DNA of 64,000 nt from Blastopirellula marina DSM 3645 (GTDB lineage: Bacteria; Planctomycetota; Planctomycetia; Pirellulales; Pirellulaceae). The stretch lies in the NCBI RefSeq assembly GCF_000153105.1, contig NZ_CH672376.1, positions 714,727 through 778,726 on the forward strand. Reading direction: 5' to 3'. This document shows positions 10,176-18,498 of the stretch, one piece after another. Position 1 is the stretch's first letter. The number at the start of each line of letters is the position of its first letter. The position numbers were made by a program, and so were the translations under genes. The notes under the pieces are model-generated. The model was not told where the DNA came from. It searched no databases and saw only the letters and a program-made list of their open reading frames with translations.

Positions 10176-10721
10176 CTAAACCTGCTGGAGGGACGCCGCG
10201 CGGGGAAAATCGACCTCGGTATCCGCGACGATGTTGAAGTAGTTGGTAAAGATGTCGAGCGCGACGGCGGCAATGACTTCGGCGATAGCGCCCTCGTCAA
10301 AACCGGCGTCGCGGACCGCCTGCACGTCGGCGTCGCTGACTCGCCCGCGAGTCTCGACGATTTGGCGAGCGAACCGAATCAAACTGTCGGTTCCGGGATC
10401 AATCGAACCTCCGTTGCGACTATCGACGATCTGTTCCGAGGTCAGGCCGACCATCTTGCCGACTGCCGAGTGGGCGGCCAGGCAGTAATCGCATTCGTTC
10501 GCCTGAGCGACGGCCAGGGCGATTTGTTCGCGAACTTTGGCCGAGAGTTTTCCATGTCCCAAGGCGCCGCTCAGCGACAAGTAGCCCTCGAGAACCGCAG
10601 GCGAGTTCGCCATCGTACGCATCATGTTGGGAACCATGCCGAGCTTGCGGCCGACGGTCTCCAGTAGCTCCTTCGATTTCCCCTCAGCGTTCTCAGGCGC
10701 GATTGCTGTTAGGCGTGACAT
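10176..10721 (-). CDS. Carboxymuconolactone decarboxylase family protein (AhpD-like peroxidase)
   Basis: 181 aa. The core ANECDYCLAAHSAVGK carries the redox CxxC and the downstream His of the AhpD/CMD family, and the rest matches the all-helical fold (LSGALGHGKLSAKVREQIALAVAQ). Likely role: thiol-dependent alkyl hydroperoxide reduction or related chemistry in the cytoplasm. It is the first gene of the minus-strand group, with AAGGGAG before ATG 10721, and carries the sigma54-like promoter element about 75-90 bp upstream. The divergent sigma54 activator at 10946 is its probable regulator. Confidence 0.88.
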   Translation of the reverse strand: MSRLTAIAPENAEGKSKELLETVGRKLGMVPNMMRTMANSPAVLEGYLSLSGALGHGKLSAKVREQIALAVAQANECDYCLAAHSAVGKMVGLTSEQIVDSRNGGSIDPGTDSLIRFARQIVETRGRVSDADVQAVRDAGFDEGAIAEVIAAVALDIFTNYFNIVADTEVDFPRAASLQQV

Positions 10722-10793
10722 GGTTCGTTCTCCCTTGCGTTGTGTGATTCATGGGTGAGGCCACCTGCTGGCGGCTTCTGGAGGGAGTGCTAA

Positions 10794-10809
10794 TTCATTT
10801 CCCGTGCCA
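10794..10809 (-). promoter_or_regulatory. Possible sigma54 (-24/-12) promoter of the redox gene group
   Basis: On the minus strand the sequence TGGCACGGGAAATGAA matches the -24 box perfectly (TGGCAC) and has correct spacing, but the -12 box is imperfect (ATGAA against TTGCA/T). It lies about 75 bp upstream of the AhpD-like start codon, and a sigma54-dependent activator is encoded divergently. The call rests on this combination. Confidence 0.5.
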
Positions 10810-10879
10810 TGGGACAGGATTTTTCCGAAGTTGTGGTAATGTAACGACTTAGGGGAATTAGGTTGCTCGCTAGTTGCTT

Positions 10880-10930
10880 ACGAGATATCGTTAATTAACG
10901 AACATTCGTAATTGATCCACGAAACTTCGT
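10880..10930. promoter_or_regulatory. Three palindromic sites ACGAR-N2-WTCGT, probable activator-binding array
   Basis: Three 12-bp dyads lie in the divergent intergenic region at 10880-10891, 10898-10909 and 10919-10930 (consensus ACGAA-NN-TTCGT; the first is ACGAG-AT-ATCGT). Centre spacings are 18 and 21 bp, close to two helical turns. A 14-bp palindrome TCGTTAATTAACGA (10888-10901) bridges the first two. The position, about 70-115 bp upstream of the putative sigma54 promoter, is right for enhancer sites of the activator at 10946. Confidence 0.6.
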
Positions 10931-10945
10931 AGAGGCCACCCTGCC

Positions 10946-12556
10946 ATGGAGTCGCTTTTTCCTCTGCTGGACGATCCCAAGCGGCTTCTGCTCGACTTGG
11001 CGCTACAGCACTCGGTCGCCGAGTTGTTGAAGCTAATCGTCGAGCGGCTGAGCAGCTCAGAGCAGGTTGCTTTGGCGCGGATCTGGCTGGCGCAGCCCAC
11101 AGCTCACTGCACGGATTGTCGAACAGTCGAGCTGTGTCAGTCACAGACGCAGTGTCTGGAGCTTGTCGCCAGCGGCGGGCGTTCCGTCGTTTCGCCGAGC
11201 ACCGATTGGACAAGCGTCAGCGGCGACTTTCGCCGAATGCCGTTTGGCGCACGCAAAGTAGGGCGGATCGCTTCGAGCGGGATTGCGCTGGAAGAACCGC
11301 AGCTCTCGGATCCGCCGCCTGATTGGATTGCTCGCCCTGACTGGGTTCGAGCCGAAGGGATTCAGGGCTTTGCTGGGCAACCATTAATCCATCGCGGTAA
11401 GGTCCTCGGCGTGTTGGCTGTTTTTGCGCGTCAGTCGATCGCGAGCGAGTGCATGGGGTGGTTGCGGATGATCGCGGATCACGCCGCCGCCGCGATTGCC
11501 ACCGCGCGGGCATTTGCCGAGATCGAATCATTGCGTAATAAGCTGGAGTTGGAGAATGAGTACCTGCGTGAAGAACTGAAAGGCTCCGGCGCATTCGGCG
11601 AACTGATCGGGCAAAGTCCAGCCCTCGAAGCGGTGTCGCGACAGATTGATTTAGTCGCGCCGACCGATGCGACGGTTTTGATTTTGGGAGAGAGTGGAAC
11701 GGGCAAAGAGTTGGTTGCTCGAGAGATTCATCGTCGCAGCAAACGGGCCGATCGTCCGTTGATCAAAGTCAATTGCGCGGCGATTCCACGAGAACTGTAC
11801 GAGAGCGAGTTCTTTGGGCATGCCAAGGGATCGTTTACCGGTGCGCTGCGCGATCGCGTCGGTCGGTTTGAGTTGGCCGAAGGAGGAACGCTGTTTCTCG
11901 ACGAAGTGGGCGAGATCCCGCTAGAACTGCAAGCGAAGCTGCTGCGAGTATTGCAGGAAGGAGATCTAGAGCGCGTCGGCGAAGAGCAGACGCGACATGT
12001 CAACGTGCGTTTGATCGCGGCGACCAATCGCGACTTGCGAGCAGAGTCGGAAGCGGCGAGATTTCGCCAAGATCTTTACTACCGACTGAGCGTGTTTCCT
12101 GTGGAGGTTCCGGCGCTGCGTCGACGGAAAGAAGATATTCCGCTATTGGCCGATCACTTTTTGGAATTGGCTGCACGCCGAGTCGGCCGCTTGAAATCCT
12201 CGTTGACGTTGGCGGCGGCGCAGCGACTGCAACAATACGACTGGCCCGGCAACGTGCGGGAACTTCAACACGTTATCGAGCGAGCCGTCATCACATCAAC
12301 CGGCGTCCGCTTGAATATCGAGTTGCCCGACAAATCTGTCACGGCCTCGACTGTTGCGCCGGTCGTCAAAGATGTTGCGGTAAGAACCGATGCGCAGATC
12401 CGCCAGATCGAAGTCGACAACATCGTCGCCGCGCTGCAAGCCGCCCAAGGCAAAGTTTCAGGCGCCGGCGGAGCGGCGGAGATATTGGGACTAAAGCCGA
12501 CGACATTAGCGTCGCGGATCAAAAAACTGGGGATTCAATTTCCAAGCTGGCCCTGA
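10946..12556 (+). CDS. Sigma54-dependent transcriptional activator (GAF - AAA+ - Fis-type HTH; NorR-like)
   Basis: 536 aa. A GAF sensor domain (about 20-190) includes a four-cysteine cluster (C55, C58, C64, C70; CxxC-x5-C-x5-C). A coiled-coil linker is at about 190-212. The AAA+ domain (about 218-450) has Walker A GESGTGKE near 248-255, the sigma54-contact loop as GSFTGA near 295-300, Walker B LFLDEVGEI, and RLIAATNRDL. A Fis-type helix-turn-helix lies at the C-terminus (about 490-530, GAAEILGLKPTTLASRIKKLG). This is the NorR/FhlA-like architecture, in which ligand binding at the GAF domain releases ATPase activity. The cysteine cluster suggests metal or redox sensing. It is divergent from the redox gene group, which it probably activates. 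Confidence 0.93.
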   Translation: MESLFPLLDDPKRLLLDLALQHSVAELLKLIVERLSSSEQVALARIWLAQPTAHCTDCRTVELCQSQTQCLELVASGGRSVVSPSTDWTSVSGDFRRMPFGARKVGRIASSGIALEEPQLSDPPPDWIARPDWVRAEGIQGFAGQPLIHRGKVLGVLAVFARQSIASECMGWLRMIADHAAAAIATARAFAEIESLRNKLELENEYLREELKGSGAFGELIGQSPALEAVSRQIDLVAPTDATVLILGESGTGKELVAREIHRRSKRADRPLIKVNCAAIPRELYESEFFGHAKGSFTGALRDRVGRFELAEGGTLFLDEVGEIPLELQAKLLRVLQEGDLERVGEEQTRHVNVRLIAATNRDLRAESEAARFRQDLYYRLSVFPVEVPALRRRKEDIPLLADHFLELAARRVGRLKSSLTLAAAQRLQQYDWPGNVRELQHVIERAVITSTGVRLNIELPDKSVTASTVAPVVKDVAVRTDAQIRQIEVDNIVAALQAAQGKVSGAGGAAEILGLKPTTLASRIKKLGIQFPSWP

Positions 12557-12596
12557 GAAACCAGGGGGAATGGGAAGTGATCAGAAACTCCACACG

Positions 12597-13529
12597 TTAT
12601 TTAGAATCGCCGGAGCGATTTCGATCGCGGTATTCGCCTGGCGGGCAACCTTCTTTGGCGATCATCAGCCGCCGGAATCTCTCTTGTCCGCCGAAGCCGG
12701 CCAGGTAGGCGACTGATTTGACCGAGAGATTGGTCTCGGTCAGCAAGCGCTTCGCGCGGAGCAAGCGGCAGTGATTGATTTCATCCAGCACCGTGTGTCC
12801 AAGTGCGCTGATGAACTTGCGTTCCATGGTGCGTCGCGTGGTCGGGAGCGCATCGACCAGCTGATTGACCGAAAGCGGGCGGTCGCTCTTCGTCCAGATG
12901 ATGTCGAGCGCTTTGTTCACGATCGGATCCACGACAGGGCCAACGCGCCCGTTGCGGGGGAACGCGACGTTCTCCGCTTGCTGCGGCAACAGTTCGAGCG
13001 CCAGCGTGAGCAGCTCCAACGCGTTTGCGCAGACGGCCGGCGCGTGTCGCGTTGGATCTTGATGGATTCGATCGAGCAGGCGATCAAACGTCTGCATCAG
13101 CGGAGCGCGTTGTCCGATCTCTAACCGCACCAAGGCGCTTTGTGGAGAGATGGTGCTGTTTTCGAGCAAGCGATGCATGAACTCGCCGTGCAGCGAAATC
13201 CAACGTTCGGTCCAGCCGACCGTTCGAACGGGTTGATACCGATGCCATACGCCGGGAAACAAGAGGAAGAGCGTGTCGGGTTCGATGCTGACGCGACCGG
13301 TAGGCGTCGATTCAAACGCGCCGCGCCCCTCACTGATGAATTGAATCTGGAATTCCGGCAATTGACGCCCAGCCGTCCATGAGAACTGGTAGACGCCGGG
13401 GTGCTGTTCCGGCGGATAGTTCGAGTTGGGTGGGACGACGCCGCGACCGCCGCCGGTGACATAGAAGCCAAACTCCATGTCGCGATCGGTGATAGGCAGA
13501 TAGTGAAAAAAGTTCTCCGCCCGATTCAT
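12597..13529 (-). CDS. AraC-family transcriptional regulator
   Basis: 310 aa. The N-terminal ~170 residues form a cupin-like ligand domain (VYQFSWTAGRQLPEFQIQFISEGRGAFES, TLFLLFPGVWHRYQP). The C-terminal ~100 residues hold the two AraC helix-turn-helix units (LSVNQLVDALPTTRRTMERKF and LSVKSVAYLAGFGGQERFRRLM). This subfamily commonly controls carbohydrate use. It is convergent with the sigma54 activator and transcribed away from the DUF1559 gene at 13894. Its target is not evident. Confidence 0.9.
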   Translation of the reverse strand: MNRAENFFHYLPITDRDMEFGFYVTGGGRGVVPPNSNYPPEQHPGVYQFSWTAGRQLPEFQIQFISEGRGAFESTPTGRVSIEPDTLFLLFPGVWHRYQPVRTVGWTERWISLHGEFMHRLLENSTISPQSALVRLEIGQRAPLMQTFDRLLDRIHQDPTRHAPAVCANALELLTLALELLPQQAENVAFPRNGRVGPVVDPIVNKALDIIWTKSDRPLSVNQLVDALPTTRRTMERKFISALGHTVLDEINHCRLLRAKRLLTETNLSVKSVAYLAGFGGQERFRRLMIAKEGCPPGEYRDRNRSGDSK

Positions 13530-13893
13530 GGAAGTCTCTCCAGCTAGGTCCCAGACCGAACATCTCCACGCGGTTAGGCGGCAAGATGCGTAGTACCCGC
13601 ATGTCGTAAATGTAGGATCTTGCTACGGGAGTCCGTATTCGTGAAATGCCGGACGACTATGTTTGGAACCGGTTTCATGTCGGAATTGTGCAGTACAAGG
13701 CCAAATTGCGAGGAGAAAATGCTCCTAAGAGAAAACAGTCATCACTTATGGATCAGGGGAAATTGTCGCAAAACGAGGATTGAAATGCCACTAGATTTTT
13801 TCTAGGAATGCTAAAATAAACCTCGCAACAAACGGGTTGCTTCATCCTTCTACTCATCTTGATCCGCTTCGGATCGTATTGGAGTCATCCATC
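13530..13893. other. Divergent intergenic region
   Basis: About 360 bp between the AraC gene (minus) and the first DUF1559 gene (plus). It is fairly AT-rich near 13700-13840 and should hold both promoters. Short plus-strand open frames here show no family resemblance, and no RNA gene was recognised. Confidence 0.5.
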
Positions 13894-14856
13894 ATGTACG
13901 GCGTCTCTATTCGTCGACGATCGTCATCCAACCGGCTTGGATTTACCCTGGTCGAACTTTTGGTGGTGATCGCCATCATCGGTGTCTTGATCGCATTGCT
14001 CTTGCCGGCGGTGCAGCAGGCGCGAGAAGCGGCTCGTCGCATGCAGTGCGCAAACAATTTGAAGCAGGTCGGTCTTGGTCTGCACAATTTCCACGACACG
14101 TACAACCATATGCCTCCCGGCGGAAGCCGAGACGGGCATGGGGGATACACGTGGGGAACCTTCATCCTGCCGTTTTCGGAGCAGGGGAACCTTTGGGATG
14201 CAATCGTAGAAGAGTCGGGCAACTATCCTCCTGATCCGACTGGTAAAAAGGGATCGATCTACTGCGGCTGCCATGAGTACAACGTTTGGACGACTCCCGG
14301 CCCGGAGCACAACGTCGTCGAAATCTACATGTGTCCTTCCGATGTCTTGCCGGAAGTGCGTGATTCGACCGACATGGGGTTTCAGTGCGGTAAGTCGAAC
14401 TACGCCGGCAGCATGGGTTGGGGGCACAACTACGGCAACGGGTTCTTCAACCGATTCATCGCTTCGGTCACCAAATTTGCCGACGTCACCGACGGGCTTT
14501 CCAACACGATCGCGATCGGCGAAGTCGGAGCAGGGCGAAACGGTTCGGCTCCCTCGGCAGAGAACCCGACCAATCCAGCTTGGGCAGGCAGCCCCAAGGG
14601 CGGATCGGGCACTTCCTTAACGCACTGGGGCCCGCTGCGAGAAGCGTGGCACGGAACGCCGATTAACCTATCCAACGGCGGCGGTCCGCTGGGCGATCCG
14701 GATGCGTGGGATAAGGGCTTTGGAAGCTTGCATCCCGGCGGGGCGCAGTTCCTGTTTGCGGATGGTTCGGTTCATTTCCTCCCCGAAACGATTTCTCTGG
14801 GGACGTATGACAACCTGGGACAAATCAACGATGGCAATGTCGTCGGCGATTTATAG
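13894..14856 (+). CDS. DUF1559 domain-containing pseudopilin-like protein
   Basis: 320 aa from ATG 13894 (an upstream TTG frame is ignored; GGAG lies just upstream of the ATG). The N-terminus is a prepilin-like signal: [15 protein letters not shown] followed by [19 protein letters not shown]. The DUF1559 domain fills the rest and ends with the family hallmark [17 protein letters not shown]. These proteins are among the most expanded families in Planctomycetes and resemble type II pseudopilins. Their exact role is unknown. A small lipoprotein gene follows 136 bp downstream, an arrangement repeated three more times in this window. Confidence 0.93.
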   Translation: MYGVSIRRRSSSNRLGFTLVELLVVIAIIGVLIALLLPAVQQAREAARRMQCANNLKQVGLGLHNFHDTYNHMPPGGSRDGHGGYTWGTFILPFSEQGNLWDAIVEESGNYPPDPTGKKGSIYCGCHEYNVWTTPGPEHNVVEIYMCPSDVLPEVRDSTDMGFQCGKSNYAGSMGWGHNYGNGFFNRFIASVTKFADVTDGLSNTIAIGEVGAGRNGSAPSAENPTNPAWAGSPKGGSGTSLTHWGPLREAWHGTPINLSNGGGPLGDPDAWDKGFGSLHPGGAQFLFADGSVHFLPETISLGTYDNLGQINDGNVVGDL

Positions 14857-14992
14857 CAGTCGACGTCATTAGGCGGCCGCAGGGGGATTGGATGCGAATC
14901 CCCTAGGTCCGGATCGAGAGCGGTTTCGGCAGTCAGCGACTATCGCCGCTGGAAAATAGTTCAAGCCACACGTTAAAAGCAGATGAATTGAT

Positions 14993-15382
14993 ATGAGAAT
15001 TTCAAGTGCTGGATTATGGGGGATCATCGCTCTGACAACCTTGGTCGGTTGCGGCGTGAGTGGAAGCGTCACCGGGATCATCACCGCCAACGGAGAAACG
15101 GTTGACGGGGGCAATATTATCTTTCAGCCGATCGAGGCCGGCGCTAAGCCTGCGATTAGCGCCATCGGCAGCGATGGAAATTATGATTTGAAGACAGCCG
15201 GGGATGAAGGCCTATCGCCGGGCGAATACCGCGTGATCTACACGCCGCCGAATCAGCGCGAAGACGAAAGCGGACGGCCTGTCGGCAAGCTGGTCAAATG
15301 GCGGAAATTTAAAGCTCCGAGCGAAACGGTCAATGTCGAAGCGAAGGAGAATAACATTCCGATCGAATTGGTAAAGCAATAG
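14993..15382 (+). CDS. Small lipoprotein with carboxypeptidase-regulatory-like beta-sandwich
   Basis: 129 aa. A lipoprotein signal with lipobox TLVGC lies at about residue 20, followed by one Ig-like/carboxypeptidase regulatory-like domain (GSVTGIITANGETVDGGNIIFQP, SPGEYRVIYTPP). In Planctomycetes such lipoproteins are regularly encoded directly after DUF1559 genes, and this one follows 13894-14856. Probable location: lipid-anchored in the periplasm. The binding partner is unknown. Confidence 0.85.
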   Translation: MRISSAGLWGIIALTTLVGCGVSGSVTGIITANGETVDGGNIIFQPIEAGAKPAISAIGSDGNYDLKTAGDEGLSPGEYRVIYTPPNQREDESGRPVGKLVKWRKFKAPSETVNVEAKENNIPIELVKQ

Positions 15383-15424
15383 GCGAATTCGCTTCCGCGA
15401 TTCGCGCCCCATCAAAAATTAACG

Positions 15425-15458
15425 CCGCCCGCTGTGCGATCCCATCGCAAGCGGGCGG
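15425..15458. terminator. Convergent hairpin, likely bidirectional terminator
   Basis: A 9-bp GC stem CCGCCCGCT (15425-15433) / AGCGGGCGG (15450-15458) lies between the plus-strand lipoprotein gene and the minus-strand FecR gene. The minus side is followed by a short T-rich stretch (TTAATTTTTG). Confidence 0.6.
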
Positions 15459-15516
15459 TTGCGTTCTTGCCGCGAGTTACGAAGGATGCGGCTTCAATAT
15501 TTTGCTTGAGGAGAAC

Positions 15517-17190
15517 TCACTTAACGGCCATCGCCGATTGCGGCACGTTCTCATAAAGTCGCGTTAGTTCTGCTAGGGACAGCGCCCGATCGAAGATCGC
15601 CAACTCGTCGATTCTGCCATGCCAATAGCCGGGGTTTTGCGGATCGGGTTGCGTGCAATCGGGGGAAAGTTTGGCGCCGATTCCGAGCGATTGGGGGCCA
15701 TCGGTCGCCAGGCCGACGCATTCGGTCGCGGCGATCTCTTGGCCGTTGCGATAGAGTCGCAATTGCTGGCCATCGGCGACAAATGCGACGTGTTGCCATT
15801 GTCCTAGCGGCAATGGTTCCTGCTCGCGAAGTTTGACGACGTTTTTGTCGCGGTCGCGTACTTGGACTTCCAGTCCGCCGGCGAACTCATGTAGGCCAAA
15901 GTGGAATTGTCCACCCAGACCTGATGGACGATCTTGCTCGTCAAATTCGATGGCCCATTGTTTGGCGATCGCCGCCCAGTGGGGCCGACTTTCGGCTTTG
16001 ACCCACGCGCAGACCGTGATCGCTCCGTTCGTCACCGGCTGATAGTTGGGGACTTTGGCGTAGGCGCCGGTCCCTGGTCCGCCGAGATAGAGCGAGCTTC
16101 CGATGCGCCCCGGTTTGAAGGGAGCTTGCTCCATCCGGTCCTTCAACAAGATTCCCGCAGCGTTACGGCTCCCTTGATCGGTGAGAGAAACGCCATCTAA
16201 GGTTGGCGCCATTTGGAAAAACATCGCCGGCTTCAGCTCACTCATCAGTTTCTCATAGCCGATATCCTGACGAGGCGTTTCATTCAAGCGTCGCAAAAAA
16301 CGATCAAGATCGATATCGATCCCTTCGGGAATCCCGCTGGTTTGGCGGACGCGGGTCGCCTGATTGGAGATCAGTTGAAGTCGCTCCATGCCTTCGTAAG
16401 CGAGCTTCGGCGTGACTTTCACTTCTCCGCTAAAGACGTGCACTTCGCTCGCTCGATCGGGAGTGACCTCGACAGCGAATTCCGTTCCGAAATCGGTCAG
16501 TTCGATCGAAGGAGTCTCGACCGAAAAACCTTCTCCTGCTGGAGAGACGATGGCCGATAGGCGGCCGCGATGCATGACCATTTTCATGTCGCTGATGATC
16601 TCAAAATCCGCCGGCGATTCGACCACGACTTCGACGTCGTTCGCGAACGTGATTTCAGCGAATCCTGCGGAGAGCTGATATCGACCGCTTCGCAGCGGAT
16701 CTCCTTGATGGAGATTCAACAGCAAGTCCGGGACCGATAGTTGCGCTCCACGACCTTTGGAGAGCGAACCAAAGACTATTCTTTCACTCCAGGGAATGCT
16801 GGTTGAAAGCGGGGCTGTCGTCGTGAGTTGCGGCTGGGGGGGAGATTTTCTGGAGACGGAAGCCTGATAGACGCTCCAGACAAAAGTTGCGAGAAACAGC
16901 ACGGTCGCGGCCAAGGCGCAAAGCTGCCAGCGTTGGACCGACGATTTGGATTTCCCCGGATTGCTGGTGGGGGTGGCCGCCGAAGTCGCCGACTCGAAGG
17001 GAGTCTCCGACAAGACTCCATGCTCCCAGGCGAGCATCGAATGAACTTGGCAATGCTCGACGTAGTAGCGCTGCGCCACGCGATCGCCTCGTAAGAGATC
17101 GGCGAGACGACGCCGATCATCGTCGGAGAGGCTGTCGTCAAGCTGCGAATTGATTAACTCGCCCAGCTCTTTTCTCGTTTCTGGAGTCAT
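15517..17190 (-). CDS. FecR-like transmembrane regulator with LamG domain
   Basis: 557 aa. Architecture as in the protein at 2414-4129: cytoplasmic N-terminus with helical RRLADLLRGDRVAQRYY, one membrane segment at about residues 88-107 (WQLCALAATVLFLATFVWSV), a FecR domain (FSVETPSIELTDFGTEFAVEVTPDRASEVHVFSGEVKV), then a LamG/concanavalin-like domain of about 190 residues (GAITVCAWVKAES, PLGQWQHVAFVADGQQLRLYRNG, GYWHGRIDELAIFDRALSL). Its start overlaps the stop of the upstream ECF sigma gene by 4 nt (ATGA). It probably controls that sigma factor and reads an extracellular glycan or polymer signal. Confidence 0.88.
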   Translation of the reverse strand: MTPETRKELGELINSQLDDSLSDDDRRRLADLLRGDRVAQRYYVEHCQVHSMLAWEHGVLSETPFESATSAATPTSNPGKSKSSVQRWQLCALAATVLFLATFVWSVYQASVSRKSPPQPQLTTTAPLSTSIPWSERIVFGSLSKGRGAQLSVPDLLLNLHQGDPLRSGRYQLSAGFAEITFANDVEVVVESPADFEIISDMKMVMHRGRLSAIVSPAGEGFSVETPSIELTDFGTEFAVEVTPDRASEVHVFSGEVKVTPKLAYEGMERLQLISNQATRVRQTSGIPEGIDIDLDRFLRRLNETPRQDIGYEKLMSELKPAMFFQMAPTLDGVSLTDQGSRNAAGILLKDRMEQAPFKPGRIGSSLYLGGPGTGAYAKVPNYQPVTNGAITVCAWVKAESRPHWAAIAKQWAIEFDEQDRPSGLGGQFHFGLHEFAGGLEVQVRDRDKNVVKLREQEPLPLGQWQHVAFVADGQQLRLYRNGQEIAATECVGLATDGPQSLGIGAKLSPDCTQPDPQNPGYWHGRIDELAIFDRALSLAELTRLYENVPQSAMAVK

Positions 17191-17705
17191 GAATGCGTCA
17201 TCTCGGTTTGGCCTTTGTTAACGCAGCGGAGCAGGTTCTCCCGGGCGCGAAACAAGGTTTGTTTTACGGCGTTGACAGTTCTCTCGGTTTCGTGAGCGAT
17301 CGATTCCAAGGTCGCGCCGCGACGGTACCGGCGTTCGATGGCGCTGCGCTGCCGCTCATTGAGTTTTTGAATGCATTCGCGCAATAGTCGCTGCCGCGCG
17401 ACGAACGTCTGGTCATTATCGTGAGCGACTTGAGCCAGATCGCTCAGCATGTCATCGTCAAAGATCAGTTTTTCACGATGCTTTCGTTTACGGTGCGCCA
17501 ACACCTGAAAGTAGGCGATTCGAAACGACCAGGCGACAAAATTGGTCCCGATTTCAAAATCGGCGGCACTGCGCCACAAGACGATGTTCGTTTGCTGCAA
17601 GACGTCATCCGCTTCGTTGCGGTCGAAGACCAGCGACAATACGTAGGCGTAAAGCCGGCTCTGATGGGAAGTCAGAAGCTGGATGAATTCCCCGGCGTCA
17701 TTCAT
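17187..17705 (-). CDS. ECF-family RNA polymerase sigma factor
   Basis: 172 aa from ATG 17705, chosen because AAGGAAT lies just upstream; the open frame extends 16 further codons. Region 2 is seen at about 8-75 (LTSHQSRLYAYVLSLVFDRNEADDVLQQTNIVLWR, FVAWSFRIAYFQVLAHRKRK) and region 4 at about 105-160 (LNERQRSAIERRYRRGATLESIAHETERTVNAVKQTLFRARENL). It pairs with the FecR/LamG gene through a 4-nt overlap. Unlike the pair at 2414-4695, no cytochrome/DUF1553 gene follows; a DUF1559/lipoprotein group lies on either side. Confidence 0.9.
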   Translation of the reverse strand: MNDAGEFIQLLTSHQSRLYAYVLSLVFDRNEADDVLQQTNIVLWRSAADFEIGTNFVAWSFRIAYFQVLAHRKRKHREKLIFDDDMLSDLAQVAHDNDQTFVARQRLLRECIQKLNERQRSAIERRYRRGATLESIAHETERTVNAVKQTLFRARENLLRCVNKGQTEMTHS

Positions 17706-17832
17706 TAGGAATTCCTTCGGAAAAATAACGTGTCGCTTCCACGAGAAATCCAAATGGTCCAGAAGCGTATCGTCTATTTGAGCATGCGCCGACAGCTTTT
17801 CGAGCCGCGGATCGGCACTGGACTTAGCAACG

Positions 17833-18267
17833 TCAGTTGCTGGTCAAGTCAAAGTTGACGGTCGTGCTTCCCGGCTCGGCGGTCAAGCGCAGCTCGGAGT
17901 TTTTGCCGTGATACTTTTTGGGGAAACTTAAATCACCAGGTTTGATTTCTGACATCAAGCCATCGGCCTTTAGGTGGTCGGCCCGGCCTTGGATTTCGAC
18001 CCGATAATTGCCTGGTGCGAGCCAATCGTTATTGAGCGACATTTGGGCCTCGTAGCGACCATTTTCGTCGGTAATCGCGGTGCCGCCGGGACCTCGATCC
18101 AGGGAGACGAAGGTTAGTACGCTCTTTGGCGCGGGGTTTCCGTCAAAAGTCACGACGCCAGATACATGCGAGTTGTCGCCGCTACTGCAGCCTGCGAGCG
18201 TCACGCAGGCGATTGACGCCAGCAAGAGCACGGCGGCCCGACTACCTATCACTCGATTACATTCCAT
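17833..18267 (-). CDS. Small lipoprotein with carboxypeptidase-regulatory-like domain
   Basis: 144 aa. The N-terminal signal carries lipobox VTLAGC at about residues 21-26. One beta-sandwich repeat follows (VSGVVTFDGNPAPKSVLTFVSLDRGPGGTAITDENGRYEAQM, LAPGNYRVEIQGRA). It lies downstream of the DUF1559 gene at 18499-19542 on the same strand, repeating the DUF1559-lipoprotein order seen elsewhere in the window, with a hairpin (18463-18484) between them. Confidence 0.85.
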   Translation of the reverse strand: MECNRVIGSRAAVLLLASIACVTLAGCSSGDNSHVSGVVTFDGNPAPKSVLTFVSLDRGPGGTAITDENGRYEAQMSLNNDWLAPGNYRVEIQGRADHLKADGLMSEIKPGDLSFPKKYHGKNSELRLTAEPGSTTVNFDLTSN

Positions 18268-18462
18268 TTTGAATCATCCAATTGCTGCGAAAAGAGCAGA
18301 TATGTTCTCAAAGACAAATCGACCAACCGTAGAATACGAAAGAGGGCCGTGCGACTTGCAATTTGTCATCCACTCGGCGTGCGTCTAATCGTACATTGCG
18401 ACAGCTCATCCCAGAAGCTCTCCCCGCGATGCTGACAGCGGAGAGAGCCTTGGCAAGATCAA

Positions 18463-18484
18463 CCCAGCCGTATTTGCGGCTGGG
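18463..18484 (-). terminator. Hairpin after DUF1559 gene
   Basis: Perfect 8-bp stem CCCAGCCG / CGGCTGGG with a 6-nt loop, 15 bp beyond the stop of the minus-strand DUF1559 gene. There is no long T-run, so it may be an attenuator or RNA-stabilising hairpin in the DUF1559-lipoprotein transcript. Confidence 0.5.
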
Positions 18485-18498
18485 CTTGAACGAACAGC

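Noticed and set aside
10794..10809. Perfect sigma54 promoter
   Set aside because: The -12 element lacks the GC core; retained only as a possible promoter because of context.
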